From Anaerolineales bacterium (lineage in GTDB: Bacteria; Chloroflexota; Anaerolineae; Anaerolineales; Villigracilaceae), in assembly GCA_016789305.1 (NCBI GenBank), contig JAEURJ010000002.1, forward strand, positions 124,001 to 188,000: a DNA stretch of 64,000 nucleotides, written 5' to 3'. The notes below the pieces were generated by a model, which ran no database searches, was not told the DNA's origin, and saw only the letters and a program-made list of their open reading frames with translations. Position numbers and translations under genes: made by a program. Position 1 is the first letter of the stretch; every line of letters starts with the position of its first letter. This document shows, one piece after another, positions 58,033 through 64,000 of this stretch.

Positions 58033-59841
58033 TTAATCCAGTAATTCTTCCAGCCGATCGATATAACTTTCCATCACGGCGAAGGTTTCTTCCACGGGCT
58101 TGGGAGTGGTCAGGTCCACGCCGGCTTTCTTTAATACGTCCAATGGGTAGGCGGAGGAGCCTGATTTCAGGAAGCCGAGGTAATTTTCAACGGCATTCGG
58201 CTCGCCGCGCAGGATTTTCCCGGAAAGTGCATGCGCGCCTGAAATTCCCGTGGCATATTGATAGACGTAATAATCCGAAAAGAGATGACCAAACGTCGAC
58301 CAGACCATGCCCACGCGGGGACGGTCGATCTTCACCTTGGGACCAAATCCCTCGGCGAACAGATCCGCCATCAGGGTTTGCATTGAATCGGCAGTGAGCG
58401 GTTCGCCGCGTTCCACAAGTTGATGGGTCTCGAGTTCAAAACGAGCGAGCGTCGGCATCTGGAAGAAATAGCGGAAGAAGTTTCCGCCGACCGCTTCCTC
58501 GATCAACGCGATCAGGAAATTTTTGTCCGTGACGGTCTTGAGCAAATGTCCGCGCATCATGGCCTGGTTGAAGTTGGAAGCAACCTCCGCCACGAAGAGC
58601 GAATAATCTGAATAGGTCAGCGGCTGATTTTGCCATGTGAGATACGAGTGCATCGAATGACCGAGTTCGTGGGCGAGCGTGCTCATGCTGCCCACTTCAT
58701 CCGTGTAGGACATCATAATGAAGGGATGCGTGCCGGGCGCGCCATACGAGAACGCGCCGTTTTGTTTGCCTTTGTTTGGGTACACATCCACCCAGCGATC
58801 CTGCAAACAACCTTTGCGCAGAGTCTCCACATATTCCTTGCCCAGCGGAGCGAGGCTTTCGGAGATCAGGTCCACGGCTTTTTCGAAGGAGATCTTGGGA
58901 CGCTTCTTTGCGATCGGCGCCCACATATCGTAGTAATTAAGGTCCTTGACCTTCAACGCCTTTTTGCGGAGCGCAAAATAACGATGCCAGACCGGCAGAT
59001 TCTTCTTGAAGGTGTTGATCAGGTTGTGGAAGACATCCACGGGAATGTTGTTGCTGAACAAGGAAGCTTCCAATGAAGAAGTATGCTGGCGCGCCTGCAT
59101 GTAGAACACATTGCTTTTGATCGAAGTGGAAAGATTATTGGCAAGTGTGTTCTTGAATTCAACATGCTTGTCCATGTAGCTTTCGAACGCGCTTTGCCGT
59201 ACTTTGCGGTCGGGATGTTCCATCAACGCGGTGTGAAAATTGCCCTGCGTTACTTCGATCTTTTTGCCTTTGCTGTCTTTGGCGGGCGTAAATTTGAAAT
59301 CCGCATTGACCAACATGCTGGTGCTGTTGCTTGCGCCGCTCAACGGGTCGGCCAGCATGCCGAGCAATTCCTCCACTTCGCCGGAGCGCACATGCTCCTG
59401 CTGGCGGAAGATATTCCTGACGTTGTGACGATAGGCGGCAAGTTTTTCATTGCTGTTCATCCACTTATCGAGCGTATCTTTTCCGATCTGGATTAATTCG
59501 GGGGTGATGAAAGACACAACGCCCATCACCTGACCGTACATCCCCTGCGCCTTGCCGTACATGGCGGTGGCCTTCTGGTCGGTGGTGTCCACGCTGTAGG
59601 AAAAGGCTGCATACATAAAGACATGACCCGTGCGTTTTATGATCGCTTCCACAGCCTGCAAGCCGGCAAGCAGTGTCTCCGGTGAACTTCCCAGGTTTCC
59701 CTGATATTTCTTGATCGAGGGCAGATCTTTCAGGATGCTTTGTAATTCCGCATCCCATTCCTTGGATGATTTGAAAACACTTTCAGCGTTCCATGTATAT
59801 TTTTTGTTGATCTTGCTGCGCGGAGGAACTGTGTTTGCCAT
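58033..59841 (-). CDS. pepF: Oligoendopeptidase F (M3 family)
   Basis: A 602-residue zinc metallopeptidase that cuts oligopeptides of roughly 7-17 residues in the cytoplasm. It shows the zinc motif LAHELGHSMHSYLT (HExGH) with a downstream Glu in VAEVASNFNQAMM, and GGNFFRYFFQMPTLARFELETHQLVERGEP is typical of the M3B subgroup. It starts at ATG 59841 after AAGGAA; an upstream 16-residue extension is unlikely. A dispersed repeat lies downstream. Confidence 0.92.
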   Translation of the reverse strand: MANTVPPRSKINKKYTWNAESVFKSSKEWDAELQSILKDLPSIKKYQGNLGSSPETLLAGLQAVEAIIKRTGHVFMYAAFSYSVDTTDQKATAMYGKAQGMYGQVMGVVSFITPELIQIGKDTLDKWMNSNEKLAAYRHNVRNIFRQQEHVRSGEVEELLGMLADPLSGASNSTSMLVNADFKFTPAKDSKGKKIEVTQGNFHTALMEHPDRKVRQSAFESYMDKHVEFKNTLANNLSTSIKSNVFYMQARQHTSSLEASLFSNNIPVDVFHNLINTFKKNLPVWHRYFALRKKALKVKDLNYYDMWAPIAKKRPKISFEKAVDLISESLAPLGKEYVETLRKGCLQDRWVDVYPNKGKQNGAFSYGAPGTHPFIMMSYTDEVGSMSTLAHELGHSMHSYLTWQNQPLTYSDYSLFVAEVASNFNQAMMRGHLLKTVTDKNFLIALIEEAVGGNFFRYFFQMPTLARFELETHQLVERGEPLTADSMQTLMADLFAEGFGPKVKIDRPRVGMVWSTFGHLFSDYYVYQYATGISGAHALSGKILRGEPNAVENYLGFLKSGSSAYPLDVLKKAGVDLTTPKPVEETFAVMESYIDRLEELLD

Positions 59842-59916
59842 TGGATTGATTCCTTTTTTCAGGATTTGCGAATTGATTTTACCATTCACGGTCGGGGCAC
59901 GGCGCCGCCGTGCCCA

Positions 59917-61467
59917 TTATCTCGGCAGTGAGAAACAGATCCTCGCGCCGGAATCAGGCTTTGGGTCCGCCCAGATGCGGCCGCCGTGCGCTTCGACAAT
60001 GGCGCGCGTGAGATACAGTCCCAGCCCGGCGCCTTTCGTATGTTTCACTGCATTCGTCGAACGATAGAAGCGGTCGAAAATATGCGGCAGGTCCTTGGCT
60101 TCGATGCCGGGTCCCTCGTCGCTCACACAAATAACCACCTGCTCGGGCCGTACTGTGCCGCTGATCTTAATCTCCCCTTTGCTTGCATACTTCAGCGCGT
60201 TGGATACGAGATTCGATAAAACCTGTTCGAGCCGATTTTCATCACCGAGGATGACGGGGAAATTTTCAGGAAACTCCGTGACGATTGTATGCTTTGGAGA
60301 TTGGGACGCGAAACGCCCGCTCACTCTTAACGCAAGGCTGGGGAGGGCGACATCGGCTTGATTCAAGCTCAGGCCGCCTGCCTGCAGGCGGGAAGCATCC
60401 AGCAGATCGTCGATCATCTTTGACAATCGATCCGCTTCCTCTTCGATGACCTGTAATGAATCGCTGATCGTGTTCTTGTCCCATTTCGCATCATCGCGCC
60501 GCAATGTGGAGGCATAGCCTTTGATCAATGTGACCGGCGTGCGCAGTTCATGACTCACGATTGAAATGAATGTGGATTTGATCTCATCTGCTGTTCTAAA
60601 ATGCGTAATGTCGCGGATGCTGACAATGACGTTGCGCAATTTCTTTTCTTCTGAAAGGAGTGGCGCATACGTAATCCCAACAGGCAGCGGGGGAGGAAGC
60701 GGCCTTTCAATATCGCCTTCTACATATAAAGTGGCGTTTGGGGTGAGCGGCCAGCCGTTGGCCACGGATTCCTCCAGCGTTCTGCCTTCGGGTTCCTTCT
60801 TCCACTTAATGATCTCGTGATGGTTTTTACCTGTGATCTCTTCACGGGTTTGGCCGAACAATTTTTCAAAGGCGCCGTTGCATCGTTCGATATCCAAATT
60901 TGAATCCAGGATCAATATGCCATCCGCCGCGGAATCGAGCAGGGCGTCGAGGCGTTGCTTTTCGTAGGTCACCTGCCCATACAGTTGGGCGTTGAACACG
61001 GCGATGGCGGCCTGATCTGCGAAGGATTGCAGAAGCACGCGGTCATTGGGGGTGAACAGGTCGGCGTAATTGCGGAAGATGAATATCACGCCAATGACCT
61101 GTCCATGGGCGGAGAGGGGCAGGCCGGTGCCGTTGAGAATTCCCATACTGGCAGTATAGGTCAGTTCCTTTAACATGCGGTTGAGTTCACGCACGTCCAG
61201 CTCGCGGACCTTTTCCTCGGCCAGAAGGGGAGTGAGGTAGGAAAGAAAGGCCGGGGCGATGCCGTGCGCCGCGCTGACGCGCCAGCCGTCGGGTTGTTTG
61301 AGCGCGATCAATCCCGCCTGCCCGGCCAGCATTTCCACCGAGACGCGCAGGATGCGCGCCATCAGCTTCTCCAGGTCCAGTTCCTGGGTTAGGAGGCGCG
61401 AAATCTCCAGAAGATAATCTCTCTGGCGAACGCGAAAATCGGGTAGCATGGACGGGATGATGGACAT
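59917..61467 (-). CDS. GAF-PAS sensor histidine kinase
   Basis: A 516-residue kinase with no transmembrane segment. A GAF domain covers residues 15-165 (LEKLMARILRVSVEMLAGQAGLIAL, FADQAAIAVFNAQLY), a coiled linker and PAS domain 170-285 (LLDSAADGILILDSNLDIERCNGAFEKLFG), a HisKA domain with SIVSHELRTPVTLIKGYAS (His near 305), and an HATPase with NLVSNALKYAS (N box), DEGPGIEAKDLPHIFDRFY (G1/F box) and GAGLGLYLTRAIVEAHGG (G2). The partner regulator is not adjacent; a lone receiver is at 38982-39365. Confidence 0.92.
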   Translation of the reverse strand: MSIIPSMLPDFRVRQRDYLLEISRLLTQELDLEKLMARILRVSVEMLAGQAGLIALKQPDGWRVSAAHGIAPAFLSYLTPLLAEEKVRELDVRELNRMLKELTYTASMGILNGTGLPLSAHGQVIGVIFIFRNYADLFTPNDRVLLQSFADQAAIAVFNAQLYGQVTYEKQRLDALLDSAADGILILDSNLDIERCNGAFEKLFGQTREEITGKNHHEIIKWKKEPEGRTLEESVANGWPLTPNATLYVEGDIERPLPPPLPVGITYAPLLSEEKKLRNVIVSIRDITHFRTADEIKSTFISIVSHELRTPVTLIKGYASTLRRDDAKWDKNTISDSLQVIEEEADRLSKMIDDLLDASRLQAGGLSLNQADVALPSLALRVSGRFASQSPKHTIVTEFPENFPVILGDENRLEQVLSNLVSNALKYASKGEIKISGTVRPEQVVICVSDEGPGIEAKDLPHIFDRFYRSTNAVKHTKGAGLGLYLTRAIVEAHGGRIWADPKPDSGARICFSLPR

Positions 61468-61574
61468 AGGATTTTATTTTATCACTCGGGTGAAGGGAGT
61501 ATCTGTAAGAGTTCTGTTAGCAGGTTTTTTGATTTGTGTAGACTTTCCCTTTTCATTTTTGTCATCCAGAAACG

Positions 61575-61603
61575 TTGACAATAGTACTAATTGCCCATAA
61601 AAT
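61575..61603 (+). promoter_or_regulatory. Near-consensus sigma-70 promoter
   Basis: TTGACA at 61575-61580, a 17-base spacer, and TAAAAT at 61598-61603. It would start transcription near 61610. It is the best promoter match I found in the window. Confidence 0.65.
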
Positions 61604-61609
61604 ACCATA

Positions 61610-61747
61610 TATTGTAGATTTCATTAATTTTTTACGGATGCGATGACTCGATACCCGAATTTGGTCGCTTTGGGAGGGACTTTCGGTATGAGGTATTGGT
61701 GAGCAAGCAGCGAAACCGGCCGTAAAGCCGTTTTTGGCTGCTTTTTA
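61610..61747 (+). ncRNA. Candidate structured leader RNA or small RNA ahead of the surface-protein gene
   Basis: A promoter-proximal transcript of about 140 bases ends in an intrinsic terminator. A bulged helix is visible: CTC-g-ATACC-c-GAA (61648-61660) pairs with TTC-GGTAT-GAG, enclosing a loop with TTGGTCGC and GGGAGGG. A second hairpin is the terminator. No ORF fits. The surface-protein Shine-Dalgarno (AGGAG at 61784-61788) lies 36 bases past the terminator. I did not recognise a riboswitch class; alternatives are an independent small RNA. Confidence 0.45.
61706..61747 (+). terminator. Intrinsic terminator in the 5' leader of the surface-protein gene
   Basis: AGCAGC/GCTGCT closes a stem with an inner CGGC/GCCG helix, followed by TTTTT. 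It lies 48 bases before the start codon, so full-length mRNA needs read-through. Confidence 0.75.
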
Positions 61748-61794
61748 ATTTGAAATTATTCTTATCTTAGGTTTCGTTGCTTCAGGAGAATGGC

Positions 61795-64000
61795 ATGCGT
61801 TTTGACTTAGGTTTTCGTTCGTTAACTTCATTTCGTTTTGGGTTGATTTTATTAATTGTCCTGACGCAGATTTTCTTTCTTCAAACCGCCCAGCCTGCGG
61901 CGGCGGCACCCTCGTTAAATGTGCCATTGCAGGCTGGAACGCCTCAACTGATCCTGACGAAAACCATTGAAGGGGGGGTAACAACAGCGCAAGTCGGCGA
62001 TGTCATCCGTTATCGTATTCGTTTTGAATGCAGCAGTCTGACCACTTCCTGCGGTATCATGGAAATCACCGATGTTTTGCAGGCTGGCTTAACATATCTT
62101 CCCCCTCCCAATTCATCCGTTCCCAGCGGTTTTAGCATTAATTATAATTCTGGAACACGTACTGTTACCATTACCAAGGATGATAATAACCTGCTGGATG
62201 GTTCCCAATATGACGCTGTGATCGCGGTGCGCGTGGACTATGATCTTCGCCCACTGCCTGCCACCATTAATAATGCGGTCAATGGACGTGTTGATCCTCC
62301 GGGTCCTGTTTCATGGCAGGTCGCCACTCCATCCAGCGCCCCTCCGATCACAATTGGTGGAGTCACGCCAAGTTGGGCGCTGACGAAAACTTTGTACAGC
62401 CCTTCCATTGACCCAACCATCGATACCGATGTCACCTATCAAATTCGAATCTGTCCCACAACCCCGCCTCCTGGAAGTGGGAATGCTCCGCTTGTAAACA
62501 TCGTACTTACCGATACATTGCCACCTGGCGCAACCTTTATCTCTGCCAGTAACAGCGGCACAGAATCTGCCGGGGTGGTCACATGGCCGGCCGTTGCCGG
62601 GCCTATTTATCCGCCCAACTGTATCTCACGCTATGTGACCATTCGTTATACGGATGCCAATTTCGACCTGAATGATTCTGTAACCAATGCCGCCAGTTTC
62701 ACTGCCGACTACACACCATCAAGCGGTACTTGTACCTCCCCGTGTCTCGGCCCGGTCAATGGCTCGATCACCCATGATATTGACCCGATCTCTGCCATCC
62801 CCAGCTATAACAAAAATGATGCCGGCGATCCCGTGGGTATTAACGGAACCGCACGTTTTATTCTTAATTTAAATACCAATGGGACCAATTATCCATCCAA
62901 TGATGTGACGTTGATCGACAACCTGCCGTCTGAATTACAGGTGACTGAAATCACCAGCGGCGGCTGGTCTGGCACATTCGATTATGTTCATGCTTTTGTC
63001 GAATACTCAACCGACTTTGGCGGTAGTTACACTTCCCTGGGAACAGTAAACTACAACACGAATGCCACCTATGTCGCGCCTGTAGCCAACATCACCAATG
63101 TCCGCTGGCGTTTTGAATACGATCCAGATGGGGCGGCACCGTATGCGTATCTTCCTGGATTGCCCTACACATGGTCATTCACGACCAGCCCTGAGATCCG
63201 TGTTACGCCGCGGGCTGTCGCTACCACTGCGGATGATGTCGCCAGTACAGTCATGCCAGCAGCCGTGGTGAACACCACCTATAATAACTGTGTGCAGGTC
63301 AGCCGCGTTGATAACACCGGTGCAGTGCTGGACCCTTGCGATAATGAGACCATGACCGTTCGTGGAAATTATGTAAGTCTACGAACCTACAAGAATGAAA
63401 CACAAGGCGCCAGTTGGGATAATTTGGATGATCCCAACATTACCGTTTTTACACCTGATACCAATTTATTGCCCGGTGATACATTACGATATACCATCAC
63501 AGTGGAAGTGACAGAGCGATCCTCTGCTCCATTGATCGACCCAACAATATTTGACACGCTTCCTGCCGACCTGATCTTTGTGCGTAATGGAACGGCACGA
63601 TTGGATAATGTGATCTTGCCAGCTGCCCAGCAACCTACCTTTACACAGGCCGGTCAAAATCTGACCTGGGCATGGAGTGGTTCTTCTACGCTTACAGTAA
63701 ATCCGTTGGTGTTAGGCAGCCGCTATTTAACTGTGGAATTTTTTGCACGCATCCCGCCCGGTCAGACGCCCGGTACGCGTACCAATAACCTATACGTAGT
63801 GACCGATTCAGTGGATGTATTATGTGAAATCCCCACGCAAGTGGAGGACTCTGCAAATGGTGATGTGGATGGGGATGGTGATTCCACTGACCCGGCCTGC
63901 CAGACCACGGATACATATGTTGTTGAACGTTCCGCTGCGTTACGCGGTGAAAAGTGGATCCGCAGCACAGATGCCCTTAATAATCAGGTAGTGGATGCGA
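61795..64000 (+). CDS. Giant secreted surface protein with DUF11-type repeats (C-terminus outside window)
   Basis: An open frame from ATG 61795 (Shine-Dalgarno AGGAG, 6-base spacer) to the right edge, 735 codons so far. A signal peptide (residues 1-38, ending AAAA) is followed by repeated beta-sandwich modules: LILTKTIEGGVTTAQVGDVIRYRIRF, WALTKTLYSPSIDPTIDTDVTYQIRI, YVSLRTYKNETQGASW and RYTITVEVTERSSAPLIDPTIFDTLP. The LTKT-x-G-D-x-Y-x-I pattern is that of DUF11/conserved-repeat proteins in bacterial adhesins. A short NGDVDGDGDSTDPACQ stretch resembles a calcium-binding thrombospondin-type loop. It probably faces outward, as adhesin or matrix protein. Confidence 0.85.
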   Translation, partial: MRFDLGFRSLTSFRFGLILLIVLTQIFFLQTAQPAAAAPSLNVPLQAGTPQLILTKTIEGGVTTAQVGDVIRYRIRFECSSLTTSCGIMEITDVLQAGLTYLPPPNSSVPSGFSINYNSGTRTVTITKDDNNLLDGSQYDAVIAVRVDYDLRPLPATINNAVNGRVDPPGPVSWQVATPSSAPPITIGGVTPSWALTKTLYSPSIDPTIDTDVTYQIRICPTTPPPGSGNAPLVNIVLTDTLPPGATFISASNSGTESAGVVTWPAVAGPIYPPNCISRYVTIRYTDANFDLNDSVTNAASFTADYTPSSGTCTSPCLGPVNGSITHDIDPISAIPSYNKNDAGDPVGINGTARFILNLNTNGTNYPSNDVTLIDNLPSELQVTEITSGGWSGTFDYVHAFVEYSTDFGGSYTSLGTVNYNTNATYVAPVANITNVRWRFEYDPDGAAPYAYLPGLPYTWSFTTSPEIRVTPRAVATTADDVASTVMPAAVVNTTYNNCVQVSRVDNTGAVLDPCDNETMTVRGNYVSLRTYKNETQGASWDNLDDPNITVFTPDTNLLPGDTLRYTITVEVTERSSAPLIDPTIFDTLPADLIFVRNGTARLDNVILPAAQQPTFTQAGQNLTWAWSGSSTLTVNPLVLGSRYLTVEFFARIPPGQTPGTRTNNLYVVTDSVDVLCEIPTQVEDSANGDVDGDGDSTDPACQTTDTYVVERSAALRGEKWIRSTDALNNQVVDA

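Noticed and set aside
61610..61747. c-di-GMP (GEMM) or other standard riboswitch
   Set aside because: I compared remembered core sequences of several classes (GEMM, ydaO, ZTP, fluoride) and none matched, so I left the class open.

Overview
The window looks like a chromosomal contig from a Chloroflexota bacterium, probably class Anaerolineae. This is an inference from gene content and style: Thr/Pro-rich linkers on secreted proteins, lipoprotein boxes, a membrane-anchored baseplate-J-like protein beside ruvX and mltG, CpXC and cNMP single-domain proteins, many start codons preceded by GGAGG, and several families of dispersed intergenic palindromes. No rRNA, tRNA, CRISPR array, complete insertion sequence or prophage was seen. 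Coding density is high, and about 58 genes are supported.

Layout. 1-7.2 kb: a truncated serpin lipoprotein, an MFS transporter, an acyltransferase/GNAT pair, MTA/SAH nucleosidase, a small lipoprotein and methionyl-tRNA synthetase. A Met-rich mini-ORF and an intrinsic terminator lie just upstream of metG. 7.2-11.6 kb: a minus-strand group with TatD, polyprenyl synthase, YceD and membrane proteins. 11.6-18.8 kb: a secreted TPR-like protein, phosphoglucomutase, and two paralogous GT-C-like membrane proteins flanking a membrane helix-hairpin-helix protein. 18.8-23.0 kb: a plus-strand run of cysteine desulfurase, baseplate-J-like protein, RuvX and MltG. 23-30.7 kb: a glycosidase-like lipoprotein, a membrane protein, an amidohydrolase fused to a CYTH-like domain, M14 carboxypeptidase, CinA and an FAD oxidoreductase. 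30.8-36.3 kb: a complete branched-chain amino-acid ABC transporter (livKHMGF).

36.5-46.7 kb: cNMP-binding protein, LysM/M23 peptidase with DUF192, response regulator, ExoIII, FtsH, acyl-CoA synthetase, MiaA, YraN and a GT4 glycosyltransferase. 46.8-51.8 kb: a TtuB-TtuA tRNA thiolation pair, a Ser/Thr kinase divergent from an FHA-winged-helix regulator, a flavin split-barrel protein, a LmbE deacetylase and a membrane protein. 51.8-56.5 kb is the accessory island. It holds a 118-bp MITE-like element, an exact 21-bp-period repeat array, and a helicase-less restriction-modification pair (nuclease-methylase plus specificity subunit) with a 14-nt homopolymer upstream. 56.5-64 kb: CpXC protein, oligoendopeptidase F, a GAF-PAS histidine kinase, and the start of a giant DUF11-type surface protein. 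That last gene is preceded by a near-consensus promoter and a structured 5' leader ending in an intrinsic terminator.

The best candidates for something undescribed are: (i) the promoter-leader-terminator unit at 61575-61747; (ii) the MTA/SAH-deaminase-CYTH fusion; (iii) the Met-rich ORF and terminator ahead of metG; (iv) the restriction-modification island with its poly-C tract and the adjacent 21-bp array; and (v) a TtuB sulfur carrier whose Gly-Gly codons overlap the ttuA Shine-Dalgarno and whose C-terminus extends past Gly-Gly.
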